Source: Janthinobacterium sp.
GTDB taxonomy: Bacteria > Pseudomonadota > Gammaproteobacteria > Burkholderiales > Burkholderiaceae_D
Assembly: GCF_009923995.1 (NCBI RefSeq)
Contig: NZ_RFSK01000025.1
Span: forward strand, 1-64,000
Length of the DNA: 64,000 nt
Direction: 5' to 3'
Each line of letters starts with the position of its first letter. Positions within the stretch are counted from its first letter, which is position 1. The notes under the pieces are model-generated. The model searched no databases. It saw only the letters and a list, made by a program, of their open reading frames with translations, and was not told where the DNA came from. A program made the position numbers and the translations under genes. This document shows, piece by piece, positions 1 through 9,054 of this stretch.

Positions 1-126
1 GTGGCCACGCGCTACCTGCCGAACTACCTGGGATGGCGCTGGATACTCGACGCCGGGCGCATCCGCTCGCCAGAAACCTTATTGAAGGCAACATTGGGAG
101 CGTTCCCACACTTGATGGTGACATAG
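1..126 (+). CDS. C-terminal end of an unidentified, transposase-like protein (partial)
   Basis: An open frame enters from the left edge and ends at a TAG at 124-126, giving the last 41 residues of a protein. The tail contains a YLPNYLGWRW stretch and ends in FPHLMVT. This resembles C-termini I associate with some insertion-sequence transposases, but I cannot name the family from 41 residues. No terminal inverted repeat is visible downstream before the hairpin at 132-157. It could instead be the end of an ordinary gene. Confidence 0.4.
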   Translation: MATRYLPNYLGWRWILDAGRIRSPETLLKATLGAFPHLMVT

Positions 127-130
127 CCAA

Positions 131-158
131 AAAAAACGGCCCGCAAGGGCCGTTTTTG
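131..158. terminator. Bidirectional intrinsic terminator between the left-edge gene and proB
   Basis: Perfect hairpin AAAACGGCCC-GCAA-GGGCCGTTTT with an A-run on the left and a T-run on the right, so it can end transcription from both sides. It lies between two convergent stop codons (126 and 180). Confidence 0.85.
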
Positions 159-179
159 TCATTCGCAGCAAGCGGACGC

Positions 180-1298
180 CTACAGCAAGACCATATTGTC
201 GCGGTGGATCAGCTCATGGCCTTCCATGTAGCCGAGAATGGACTCGATCTCAGTGGACGGCTTGCGCATGATGCGGCGCGCTTCGCCGCTCGTGTAGTTG
301 GACAGACCGCGCGCGACCGGATGCCCGTCGGCGTCGACGCAGGTGATCACGGCGCCGCGGCCGAACTCGCCATTCACGCCCGTCACGCCGATCGGCAGCA
401 GGGACTTGCCTTCCTGGCGCAGCTTTTGCACGGCGCCCGCGTCCAGCACGACGGCGCCGGCCGTGTGCAGATGATCGGCCATCCACTGCTTACGCGCCGT
501 CAACTGCCCCGTTTGTGCCCGCAATTCCGTGCCGATGGCTTCGCCCTTGGCGAGGCGGCTGAGCACGTCGCTGTCGCGGCCCCAGGCGATGATGGTATGG
601 GCGCCGGACTTGGCGGCGCGCCTGGCGGCGAGGATTTTCGTCAGCATGCCGCCCCGGCCCAGGCTGGACCCGGCGCCGCCGGCCATCGCTTCCAGGGCCG
701 GGTCGCCGGCGATGCCCTGTGTGATCAGGTAGGCGCTGGGGTCCTTGCGCGGGTCGGCCGAGAACAGGCCGTGCTGGTCCGTCAGGATGACGAGCGCGTC
801 GGCCTCGATCAGGTTGGCCACCAGGGCGCCCAGGGTATCGTTGTCGCCGAACTTGATTTCATCCGTGACGACGGTGTCGTTTTCATTGATGATCGGCACC
901 ACGCCCAGGCGCAGCAAGGTCGTCAGGGTGGAGCGGGCGTTCAGGTAGCGTTCGCGGTCGGCCAGGTCGGCGTGCGTCAGCAGCACCTGCGCCGTGCCCA
1001 GGCCGTGGGCGCGGAAGCTGCTTTCATAGATTTGCGCCAGGCCCATCTGTCCGACGGCGGCGCAAGCCTGCAATTCGTGGATATCGGTGGGACGCTGCTC
1101 GAAACCGAGGCGCAGCATGCCTTCGGCGATGGCGCCGGAGCTGACGAGCACGACTTGCTTGCCCAGGGCGCGCAAGCCGGCGATCTGCGCGGCCCAGCGG
1201 GCGATGGCGGCATGGTCGAGTCCGCGGCCATCGTTGGTGACCAGCGAGGAGCCGACTTTGATGATGATGCGGGTTGCTTTTTGAATCACGGAATCCAT
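180..1298 (-). CDS. proB: Glutamate 5-kinase ProB
   Basis: Catalyses ATP-dependent phosphorylation of glutamate to glutamyl-5-phosphate, the first step of proline synthesis, in the cytoplasm. The 372-residue product has the amino-acid-kinase fold from about residue 10 (IKVGSSLVT near residue 14, the INENDTV substrate motif in the middle, and a GTGGM-like glycine loop near 210) and a C-terminal PUA-type RNA-binding-like domain from about 280. This is the usual two-domain length. It is the last gene of the rplU-rpmA-obgE-orf-proB row, 27 bp after the preceding small gene, and is followed by a strong terminator. In most Oxalobacteraceae proB sits directly behind obgE. Confidence 0.96.
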   Translation of the reverse strand: MDSVIQKATRIIIKVGSSLVTNDGRGLDHAAIARWAAQIAGLRALGKQVVLVSSGAIAEGMLRLGFEQRPTDIHELQACAAVGQMGLAQIYESSFRAHGLGTAQVLLTHADLADRERYLNARSTLTTLLRLGVVPIINENDTVVTDEIKFGDNDTLGALVANLIEADALVILTDQHGLFSADPRKDPSAYLITQGIAGDPALEAMAGGAGSSLGRGGMLTKILAARRAAKSGAHTIIAWGRDSDVLSRLAKGEAIGTELRAQTGQLTARKQWMADHLHTAGAVVLDAGAVQKLRQEGKSLLPIGVTGVNGEFGRGAVITCVDADGHPVARGLSNYTSGEARRIMRKPSTEIESILGYMEGHELIHRDNMVLL

Positions 1299-1325
1299 GG
1301 GGCGGCGCTCTTCACTTGATAGACG

Positions 1326-1736
1326 TCAGCGCGCAGGACGCAGCAGCAGCAAGGCCAGCCCTGCCAGCAACTCCATTGCGCACATGAACAACACAAAACC
1401 CTGGGGCAAGCCAAAGCTGATGGCCGAAAACAACCGGCCGGCGGGCTGCGCCAGGACCAACATTGCAGTGAGATCGCTGTAGACGGGCGGTTCGCCCTGC
1501 CGTGCTGCGAACAGCGCCAGGAGCGCGGTGGCGCCCCAGAGGCCGACATGGGAGGCGTAGAACTGGCTGTAGCCGTTGACGCCATTGAGGAAGATGCCCA
1601 TGCCGGCCGCCATCTCGTCGGCGAACAGCAAACAGGCGACCGCGCTCAGCCCGTAAGCATACGCGATCAGATGCAATACACGGCGCTGCCACGCTTGCTT
1701 GCGCGCTGGCGCGACAGCGGCCGCTTGTACCGACAT
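1326..1736 (-). CDS. Small four-helix membrane protein (DUF4345-like)
   Basis: A 136-residue protein with a short basic N-terminus followed by about four hydrophobic helices (roughly residues 22-42, 58-79, 88-108, 113-133), predicted to lie in the inner membrane. Helix count, size and the GR-LSAISFG-type turn recall DUF4345 proteins, but I assign this only loosely. It lies 12 bp after obgE and 27 bp before proB on the same strand, so it is probably co-transcribed. No functional link to either neighbour can be seen. Confidence 0.7.
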   Translation of the reverse strand: MSVQAAAVAPARKQAWQRRVLHLIAYAYGLSAVACLLFADEMAAGMGIFLNGVNGYSQFYASHVGLWGATALLALFAARQGEPPVYSDLTAMLVLAQPAGRLFSAISFGLPQGFVLFMCAMELLAGLALLLLRPAR

Positions 1737-1748
1737 CAGGATAATGCC

Positions 1749-2876
<1,128 letters not shown>

Positions 2877-2878
2877 CT

Positions 2879-2907
2879 AAAAAGGCTCTACCTTGGGCAG
2901 AGCCTTT
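2879..2907 (-). terminator. Intrinsic terminator or attenuator between rpmA and obgE
   Basis: On the minus strand the stem AAAGGCTCT / AGAGCCTTT is followed by a run of T. It sits after rpmA and before obgE in a same-strand row, so it probably reduces rather than abolishes read-through to obgE. Confidence 0.75.
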
Positions 2908-2966
2908 CGATTGAAGGCTTGCGCCTTACATCATGCGATCATGCGGAGCACGCGCTCCGCGATGAA

Positions 2967-3239
2967 TTACGCTGGTACTGCTTCGTTTGGTACAACGGTC
3001 ACGAATTGCTTCGAGCCAGCACCTTTGACAACGAACTTCACTTTGCCAGCGATCAACGCGAACAGAGTGTGGTCCTTGCCCATGCCTACGCCTTCGCCGG
3101 CGCGCACTGGGGTGCCGCGTTGACGAATGATGATGCCGCCAGCGTTGATAGCTTGGCCGCCGTAGACTTTAACGCCCAGACGTTTTGATTCTGAATCACG
3201 GCCGTTTCGCGTTGTGCCGCCGCCTTTTTTATGTGCCAT
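2967..3239 (-). CDS. rpmA: 50S ribosomal protein L27
   Basis: Structural protein near the peptidyl-transferase centre. The 90-residue sequence begins [20 protein letters not shown], the typical basic L27 N-terminus without the cleavable Firmicute extension, and contains the expected RQRGT and G-G-HTLFA core motifs. It is 40 bp downstream of rplU. Length and order match the universal bacterial rplU-rpmA pair. Confidence 0.98.
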   Translation of the reverse strand: MAHKKGGGTTRNGRDSESKRLGVKVYGGQAINAGGIIIRQRGTPVRAGEGVGMGKDHTLFALIAGKVKFVVKGAGSKQFVTVVPNEAVPA

Positions 3240-3279
3240 TTAAGACTCCTTGATAGCTGATTAATTCAAACAGCGGCGA

Positions 3280-3591
3280 TTAGCCGTTGATCGAAACGAT
3301 TTGGATTTCGGTAAAATTCTGGCGATGGCCTTGATGCTTCTGGTAGTGCTTACGACGACGCATCTTGAAAATTTTGACCTTATCATGGCGACCATGCGCC
3401 ACAACCGTAACCAGTACCGTTGCACCTTCGACCAATGGCGCACCAAATTTAATGGTGTCGCCCGCGCCTACTGCGAGAACTTGATCGATGGTGATTTCGG
3501 AACCAATGTCTGCCGGTATCTGTTCTACTTTAAGTTTTTCGCCAGCGACAACTTTGTATTGTTTGCCACCGGTTTTTATGACCGCGTACAT
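3280..3591 (-). CDS. rplU: 50S ribosomal protein L21
   Basis: Binds 23S rRNA in the large subunit. I place the start at the ATG at 3591, giving 103 residues ([14 protein letters not shown]), the exact family length. A GAGGT ribosome-binding site stands about 7 nt upstream. The open frame extends 30 codons further, but that extension has no L21 similarity and would cover the ribosome-binding site. First gene of the operon, with a near-consensus promoter at 3673-3701. Confidence 0.98.
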   Translation of the reverse strand: MYAVIKTGGKQYKVVAGEKLKVEQIPADIGSEITIDQVLAVGAGDTIKFGAPLVEGATVLVTVVAHGRHDKVKIFKMRRRKHYQKHQGHRQNFTEIQIVSING

Positions 3592-3672
3592 GATTTGAAA
3601 CCTCATCAAATGTTGAAAGAATTTGTCCCGACGCCGTGCAAAGCAAGCCGTACACAACAGGGGGAACCAGCG

Positions 3673-3701
3673 ATTATACACGGACTGAGAAATTGCGTCA
3701 A
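3673..3701 (-). promoter_or_regulatory. Sigma-70 promoter for rplU-rpmA
   Basis: Read on the minus strand: TTGACG (-35, 3701-3696), a 17 bp spacer, then a perfect TATAAT (-10, 3678-3673). It lies 82 bp upstream of the rplU start in the 304 bp divergent gap to ispB (3592-3895). Confidence 0.85.
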
Positions 3702-3858
3702 AAAGTATTCACAAAGCTTGACGATCGTGGTATGTCGACAACCTGGACACGATGTCAGGCTTGCGCGGGGCAGACAGGAAAACGCGCGCCAATGACAATA
3801 AGAACAATCAATTGCTCGACAGCCATAGCCAAACATCACGCGCGTGCAAGCCATGTCG

Positions 3859-3864
3859 TATAAT
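3859..3864 (+). promoter_or_regulatory. -10 element for the prenyl synthase gene
   Basis: A perfect TATAAT 31 bp upstream of the proposed TTG start. No good -35 hexamer is seen at 16-18 bp, so the promoter may depend on other contacts. The rest of the 3592-3895 gap holds only this element and the divergent rplU promoter. Confidence 0.55.
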
Positions 3865-3895
3865 CGCGGCACCCACAATCTATTGCAGGTTCGCC

Positions 3896-4885
3896 TTGTC
3901 TGACGCTAACAAACACGTTAACCAAAACACCATCGTGCAAACGATTGCCGCCGATATGGACGCAGTCAACACGGTGATCCGCCAAAAACTGCACTCCGAT
4001 GTGATTCTGATCAACCAGATCGCCGAATACATCATCAGCGCTGGCGGCAAACGCATCCGCCCCGTGCTGATCCTGCTGGTGGCCAATGCCCACGCGTATC
4101 GTGGCACGGCCCACCATGAACTGGCTGCAGTGGTCGAATTCATCCATACCGCCACCTTGCTGCATGACGACGTCGTCGATGAATCGTCGATGCGCCGCGG
4201 ACGCCAGACGGCCAATGCCCTGTTCGGCAATGCCGCCTCCGTGCTGGTGGGCGATTTCCTGCACTCGCGCTCGTTCCAGCTGATGGTTTCGCTGAACAAT
4301 ATGCGCGTCATGCAAATCCTCTCCGACGCCACCAACGTGATCGCCGAAGGCGAAGTGCTGCAGTTGCTGAACATGCACGATCCGGACGTGACGCAGGAAA
4401 GCTACCTGAACGTCATCCGCTCGAAGACGGCCAAGCTGTTCGAAGCGTCGGCGCAACTGGGCGCCCTGATCGCCGGCGCCAGCGAAGCCGACATCGAAGC
4501 GGCGGCCGAATACGGCCGCTCGCTGGGCACGGCCTTCCAGCTGATCGACGACGTGCTCGACTATGCCGGCGACGCCGCCGAAATCGGCAAGAACGTGGGC
4601 GACGACTTGCGCGAAGGCAAACCGACGATGCCGCTGATCTGGCTGATGGAAAACGGCACGGCGGAACAGCGCGAGCTGGTGCGCAGCTGCATCGAGCAGG
4701 GCGACGAGCAGCATTTCGACGCCATCCTGGCCGCCATCACCAACAGCGGCGCCCTCGACTACACGCGCCAGCAGGCGGAAATCGCCGGCCAGCGCGCCGC
4801 CGATGCCATTGCCGGCTGGCCGGACAGCGTCTACAAGCAATCCATGCTGCAACTGTGCTCGTTTGCCGTGGACCGCAATCACTGA
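3896..4885 (+). CDS. ispB: Long-chain polyprenyl diphosphate synthase (octaprenyl type)
   Basis: Condenses isopentenyl diphosphate units to make the ubiquinone side chain. The protein has both aspartate-rich motifs of trans-prenyltransferases: DDVVDE in LLHDDVVDESSMRR and DDVLD in LIDDVLDYAGD, plus the GGKRIRP motif near the N-terminus. I chose the TTG at 3896 (329 residues), which follows the TATAAT at 3859 and gives the family length. The frame is open further upstream, but that part would start before the promoter. The exact chain length of the product cannot be read from sequence. The position next to rplU-rpmA matches ispB in many proteobacteria. Confidence 0.93.
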   Translation: MSDANKHVNQNTIVQTIAADMDAVNTVIRQKLHSDVILINQIAEYIISAGGKRIRPVLILLVANAHAYRGTAHHELAAVVEFIHTATLLHDDVVDESSMRRGRQTANALFGNAASVLVGDFLHSRSFQLMVSLNNMRVMQILSDATNVIAEGEVLQLLNMHDPDVTQESYLNVIRSKTAKLFEASAQLGALIAGASEADIEAAAEYGRSLGTAFQLIDDVLDYAGDAAEIGKNVGDDLREGKPTMPLIWLMENGTAEQRELVRSCIEQGDEQHFDAILAAITNSGALDYTRQQAEIAGQRAADAIAGWPDSVYKQSMLQLCSFAVDRNH

Positions 4886-4910
4886 TCGCGGTTTGCGCTG
4901 CAGCAAAGAC

Positions 4911-4934
4911 AACGGCGCCGATGGCGCCGTTTTT
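4911..4934 (+). terminator. Intrinsic terminator after ispB
   Basis: Stem AACGGCGCC-GAT-GGCGCCGTT followed by TTTT, 26 bp after the ispB stop codon. It also separates ispB from the convergent arsH. Confidence 0.85.
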
Positions 4935-4951
4935 CATGCACTGCCGAACAG

Positions 4952-5689
4952 CTACTTGCGCTCATGCTCCATGGCCGCGCCCGCCAATTCCTGCACGATG
5001 GCCGGTTCCGCTTCCAGCCGCTCGCTGTAGCGGCTGCCCAAATAATCGCGCCGGTCGCGCACCAGCAGGGTGAATTTGTACAACTCTTCCATCACGTCGA
5101 CCAGGCGCTCATAGTACGGCGACGGCTTCATGCGGCCATCGTCGTCGAACTCCTGGTAGGCCTTGGCGACGGACGACTGGTTCGGGATCGTCACCATGCG
5201 CATCCAGCGTCCCAGCACGCGCAAGCCGTTGACGGCATTGAACGATTGCGAGCCGCCCGACACTTGCATCACTGCAAGAGTTCGCCCCTGCGTGGGGCGC
5301 ACGCTGCCCGTCTCCAGCGGCAGCCAGTCGATCTGCGACTTGAACACGCCCGTGACGGCGCCATGGCGCTCGGGACTGCACCACACCTGCCCTTCCGACC
5401 ACAGCGACAGCTCGCGCAGTTCCTGCACTTTCGGATGCTCGGGCGACACGCTGTCGACCATAGGCAAGCCGTGCGGGTCGAACACGCGCGTGTCGGCGCC
5501 GAAATGGCGCAGGATGCGCTCCGCCTCCAAGGTCAGCAGCTTGCTGTACGAGCGTTCGCGCAAGGAGCCATACAGCAGCAGGATGCGCGGCGCGTGCGTG
5601 GACAACTGCGCCGGCGCCAGCTTGTCCAGATCCGGCACGTCCAGGTGCGCGGCGCTGATGTTGGGCAACTCATTGGGTAAATCACTCAT
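4952..5689 (-). CDS. arsH: ArsH, NADPH-dependent FMN reductase of arsenic resistance
   Basis: ArsH flavoproteins oxidise trivalent methyl- and aromatic arsenicals and reduce other substrates with NADPH. The 245-residue protein has the flavodoxin-like fold with the FMN loop [12 protein letters not shown] (about residues 42-53) and the family-typical [21 protein letters not shown] region. It is last in the arsR-arsC-arsH row, with its start codon directly next to the arsC stop. No arsB or acr3 efflux gene is near it. Confidence 0.94.
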   Translation of the reverse strand: MSDLPNELPNISAAHLDVPDLDKLAPAQLSTHAPRILLLYGSLRERSYSKLLTLEAERILRHFGADTRVFDPHGLPMVDSVSPEHPKVQELRELSLWSEGQVWCSPERHGAVTGVFKSQIDWLPLETGSVRPTQGRTLAVMQVSGGSQSFNAVNGLRVLGRWMRMVTIPNQSSVAKAYQEFDDDGRMKPSPYYERLVDVMEELYKFTLLVRDRRDYLGSRYSERLEAEPAIVQELAGAAMEHERK

Positions 5690-6112
5690 TCAGGCCACCG
5701 GCTTGCCGTCGGCGCCCACCACGGGCTGGCCATCTTCCTTGGCAAATGCACCCCGTTGCGGCAGCGGCAGGATCTCCAGCACCTTTTCCGACGGCCGGCA
5801 CAGGCGCACGCCCAGTTCCGTGACGACGATGGGGCGATTGATCAGGATCGGATGGGCTTGCATGGCGTCCAGCAGAGCCGCGTCGGACAAGTCCGGATTG
5901 GCCAGGCCCAGTTCCTCGTACAGGGCGCCCTTGTCGCGCATGACGGCGCGCACGGACAGGCCCGCGCGGGCGATCAGGTCCAGCAGTTCCTCGCGCGAAG
6001 GCGGATGCTTGACGTAATCGATGATGACGGGCTCGACGCCCGTGTTGCGGATCAGGGCCAGGGTGTTGCGCGACGTGCCGCAGGCCGTGTTGTGATAAAT
6101 GGTGATGCTCAT
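5690..6112 (-). CDS. arsC: Glutaredoxin-dependent arsenate reductase
   Basis: Reduces arsenate to arsenite with glutathione/glutaredoxin. The 140-residue protein begins MSITIYHNTACGTSRNTLAL, and the CGTSRN loop carries the catalytic Cys11 of the E. coli plasmid R773 ArsC type. The HPILINRPIV motif with its conserved arginine is also present. The ATG at 6112 overlaps the arsR stop codon by 4 bp (ATGA), so translation is probably coupled. A longer GTG start at 6157 would lie inside arsR and is rejected. Confidence 0.95.
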   Translation of the reverse strand: MSITIYHNTACGTSRNTLALIRNTGVEPVIIDYVKHPPSREELLDLIARAGLSVRAVMRDKGALYEELGLANPDLSDAALLDAMQAHPILINRPIVVTELGVRLCRPSEKVLEILPLPQRGAFAKEDGQPVVGADGKPVA

Positions 6113-6483
6113 GTCGTGGTTTCCTTCGGTAAAGTGGTGGTGCCCGGCAGGCAGCACGACGCGCCCGCGCAGCAGTTCTCGGTCAGGAAGGCCAGCAAGC
6201 CGTTCATGCCCGCGTAATTGGCCGCGTAGATGATGGAACGCCCCGCCTTGCTCGCCGTCACCAGATTGGCATGCGCCAACTCTTTCAAGTGAAACGACAG
6301 GGACGACGGTGCAATGGCCAGCGCCTCGGCGATTTTCGTGGCGGCCATGCCTTCCGGCCCCGCCTGCACCAGCAGGCGGAACACGGCCAGCCGCGATTCC
6401 TGCGCCAGCGCGGCCAGGGCCGCAATGGCTGCCGTGCTGGTCAGCGGCGCTGACGGCACAGCGCTTGTCTTTTCATTTTCCAT
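6109..6483 (-). CDS. arsR: ArsR-family metalloregulatory repressor
   Basis: A 124-residue winged-helix repressor that should leave DNA on binding As(III)/Sb(III). The HTH lies around residues 45-75 (AATKIAEALAIAPSSLSFHL). The classic metal site ELCVCDL in that helix is absent. Instead the C-terminus carries ENCCAGASCC, a cysteine cluster like the C-terminal three-cysteine site known from Acidithiobacillus ferrooxidans ArsR. It is first in the arsRCH operon, and a small palindrome lies 10 bp upstream. Confidence 0.93.
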   Translation of the reverse strand: MENEKTSAVPSAPLTSTAAIAALAALAQESRLAVFRLLVQAGPEGMAATKIAEALAIAPSSLSFHLKELAHANLVTASKAGRSIIYAANYAGMNGLLAFLTENCCAGASCCLPGTTTLPKETTT

Positions 6484-6492
6484 ATTTCAATA

Positions 6493-6505
6493 ATAATCGA
6501 ATTAT
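6493..6505. promoter_or_regulatory. Candidate ArsR operator
   Basis: Perfect inverted repeat ATAAT-CGA-ATTAT, 10 bp upstream of the arsR start, in an AT-rich patch. Position and symmetry suit autorepression; assignment is by context only. Confidence 0.5.
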
Positions 6506-6607
6506 GGAATTAATACCAGACTTCATCTGCGCCTACGTAACCCAGCGCACCGACCGGCATGGCCAATCGGCCTACCTTGATAAAAAAATCATTGCGATTG
6601 GCTACCC

Positions 6608-8701
6608 ATGACACGCTCGACACCCCTGAAAATCCTCGGCTGGAGCCTGGCCGCCCTGCTCGCCCTCCTCGTCATCCTCGTCATCCTCGTGTTGACCTTC
6701 GACTGGAACCGCGCCCGCCCCTACATCAACCAGAAGGTGTCGGACAGCACGGGACGCAGTTTCGTCATCGCCGGCGACCTGAAAGTGCAATGGCAGCAGG
6801 GACTGAAGACGGAACCGGGCTGGCGCCGCTACGTGCCCCGCCCCCGCATCAGCGCCGAGGATGTCCGCATGAGCAACCCGGACTGGGCCACGGCCGGCCC
6901 GCAGATGGCCAGCGCCAGGCGCATCGACGTGGCCCTCCACCCGCTGCCCCTGCTGCAGCACAAGGTGGTGCTGACGGACCTGGCGCTGGACGCGCCGCAG
7001 ATCGCCCTGCAGCGGCGCGCCGACGGCAGCAACAGCTGGACCTTGAAGGACAATGGCCCGTCGCCATGGGAGGTGGAAATCCAGCGCATGGCCTTCGGCG
7101 ACGGGACCATCCGCTACCTCGACGAAGGCATCGCCCTGGACGTGCACGCCAAGGTCAGCTCGACGGCACCCGACGCCACGCCGGGCGACGCGCAAGGCAA
7201 TACCCCCGTGCAAAAATACGGCATTGAATTCACCCTGGGTGGCAGCTACCGCAAGGCGCCCGTGACGGGCGGCGGCAAGGCCGGTGCCGTGCTGTCCCTG
7301 ACCGACAACAACACTGTCTACCCCGTGCAGGCGCACGCCGTGCTGGGCAAGAACAAGGCCAGCATCGCCGGCACCCTGACGGACCCGCGCTCGCTGTCCG
7401 GTATCGATCTGCAGCTGAGCCTGGCAGGCGCCAGCATGGCCGACCTGTATCCGCTGACGGGCGTGCTGCTGCCGGAAACGCCGGACTATGCCACCAAGGG
7501 CCGCCTGCTGGGCAAGAAGGATGGCGACGCCTGGAACTGGACCTATCAAGACTTCAAGGGCACGGTGGGACAGAGCGATCTGGCCGGCACCCTGCAATAC
7601 CTGCCGCGCCAGCCGCGTCCCCTGCTGCGCGGCGAAGTGACGTCGCAGCAACTGCGCCTGGAAGACCTGGGCCCCACCATCGGCGCCGACAGCAATGCGC
7701 AGAAACAGGCGCGCGGCAAGGCACCCGTGCAGCCCGATGACAAGGCCTTGCCCGTGGAACAGTTCAACACGGCCAAATGGAATGCGCTTGACGCCGATGT
7801 GAAATTTACGGGCAAGAAACTCGTGCGCACGCACGACATTCCCTTCAACGACATCGTTGCGCATATCCACATGAAAGACAAGGTGCTCAGTTTGACGCCG
7901 CTCAACTTCGGCATGGCGGGCGGCGACATCACCTCGAACATCACCCTCGACGGCCGCCAGAAAACCATCGCCGCGCAAGCCAAGGTGGCGGCGCGCCACC
8001 TCAAAATTCGCGAACTGTTTCCCAAGCTGCAATCGATGCAAGCCAGCTTCGGCGAAGTGTATGGCGACGCGGCGCTCACGGGCCATGGCAATTCCGTCTC
8101 CGCCATGCTGGCCAGCGCGAATGGCGAACTGGCCGCCACCGTCAGCGAAGGCTCCGTCAGCCAGTTCATGCTGGAACTGGCGGGCCTGAACCTGGCCAAC
8201 GCCGTCTTCGTGAAAATCTTCGGCGACAAGCAGGTGCACCTGAACTGCCTGGCCAGCGACTTCGCCGTGACGAATGGCCAGGCCGACGTGCGCCGCTTCG
8301 TGCTCGATACGGACACGGCCGTCGTCAACGTCACGGGCAACGTCAACCTGGCCCATGAAACCCTGGACCTGGACGTGCGGCCCCGTACCAAGGGCGCGCG
8401 TATCATCACCCTGCGCACGCCGCTGTACGCGAAAGGCACGTTCAAGAACCCGGACGTGGGCCCGCAAAAAGGCCCGCTGGCCTTGAAGGCGGGCGCCGCC
8501 GTGGCCCTGGCCACCGTCGTCACGCCGCTGGCGGCCCTGCTGCCCCTGGTCAACGTCGACAAGGCCCCCGACACGGACTGCGCCGCCGTCATGGCCCAAG
8601 CGAACGCCACACGCAAGGCCCCCACTTCGCCGGCGACAAATGCACCCGCGAAAAAGGTCAGCGAGGCGGACATCAAGAAAGCGCAGCAAGAAAAGAAATA
8701 G
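6608..8701 (+). CDS. AsmA-family envelope protein
   Basis: A 697-residue protein with one N-terminal membrane anchor (about residues 8-32, very Leu/Val/Ile-rich) followed by a long, mostly beta-rich periplasmic part typical of AsmA/AsmA-like proteins. The FDWNRARPYINQKVSDSTGR segment just after the helix is the AsmA N-terminal signature. Family members are bridge-like proteins linked to phospholipid movement and outer-membrane assembly; the specific role here is unknown. A Lys-rich tail (VSEADIKKAQQEKK) ends the protein. It stands alone between arsR and the tRNA gene. Confidence 0.9.
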   Translation: MTRSTPLKILGWSLAALLALLVILVILVLTFDWNRARPYINQKVSDSTGRSFVIAGDLKVQWQQGLKTEPGWRRYVPRPRISAEDVRMSNPDWATAGPQMASARRIDVALHPLPLLQHKVVLTDLALDAPQIALQRRADGSNSWTLKDNGPSPWEVEIQRMAFGDGTIRYLDEGIALDVHAKVSSTAPDATPGDAQGNTPVQKYGIEFTLGGSYRKAPVTGGGKAGAVLSLTDNNTVYPVQAHAVLGKNKASIAGTLTDPRSLSGIDLQLSLAGASMADLYPLTGVLLPETPDYATKGRLLGKKDGDAWNWTYQDFKGTVGQSDLAGTLQYLPRQPRPLLRGEVTSQQLRLEDLGPTIGADSNAQKQARGKAPVQPDDKALPVEQFNTAKWNALDADVKFTGKKLVRTHDIPFNDIVAHIHMKDKVLSLTPLNFGMAGGDITSNITLDGRQKTIAAQAKVAARHLKIRELFPKLQSMQASFGEVYGDAALTGHGNSVSAMLASANGELAATVSEGSVSQFMLELAGLNLANAVFVKIFGDKQVHLNCLASDFAVTNGQADVRRFVLDTDTAVVNVTGNVNLAHETLDLDVRPRTKGARIITLRTPLYAKGTFKNPDVGPQKGPLALKAGAAVALATVVTPLAALLPLVNVDKAPDTDCAAVMAQANATRKAPTSPATNAPAKKVSEADIKKAQQEKK

Positions 8702-8755
8702 ACCTTGACGCAGCCGCTTGAAACCCGTCCCGCCATCTGCTGTAATACCAGTAAG

Positions 8756-8832
8756 CGGGGTGTGGCTCAGCCTGGTAGAGCGCTGCGTTCGGGACGCAGA
8801 GGCCGGAGGTTCGAATCCTCTCACCCCGACCA
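8756..8832 (+). tRNA. tRNA-Pro (anticodon CGG)
   Basis: The 77 nt gene folds as a standard cloverleaf: acceptor CGGGGTG/CACCCCG, anticodon stem CTGCG/CGCAG around the loop TTCGGGA (anticodon CGG, reads CCG), T-loop GGTTCGAATCC, and an encoded 3' CCA. Its last 45 bp double as the left attachment site of the insert that follows. Confidence 0.97.
8788..8832 (+). repeat. Left attachment repeat (attL) inside tRNA-Pro
   Basis: The 45 bp from the anticodon loop to the CCA of tRNA-Pro recur without mismatch at 11500-11544. Anticodon-loop to 3'-end duplications are the usual footprint of tyrosine-recombinase integration into tRNA genes. The intact tRNA stays on the left side. Confidence 0.9.
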
Positions 8833-9027
8833 AGATTTTGTTGAAAATCAGGGCCGAGGGAACTAATGGTCAAGTTTGGCTACTGCCGAAGCAATAGCCT
8901 ACGATATCTCATAATACTTCCGAGCCGAGATTTTTTCTCCCATTGTCGGTTTGGCCGACGCTAAATAACGCGCCCGAAATATCACAAAATCCGCCACTAA
9001 TAACTTCACGTAACTTCGGGCTGTGAA

Positions 9028-9054
9028 AGGCCTCAATCAGTCGAACTGAGGCCT
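9028..9054 (-). terminator. Terminator-like hairpin at the end of the 680-residue gene
   Basis: AGGCCTCA / TGAGGCCT arms (9028-9035, 9047-9054) flank the stop codon at 9037-9039. On the minus strand the stem is followed by TTTC, a weak T-run. Confidence 0.55.

Noticed and set aside
6602-8833. 743-codon minus-strand frame opposite the AsmA-family gene and tRNA-Pro
   Set aside because: It crosses a tRNA gene and a well-supported AsmA-type gene. Its composition is typical of antisense frames in high-GC DNA.
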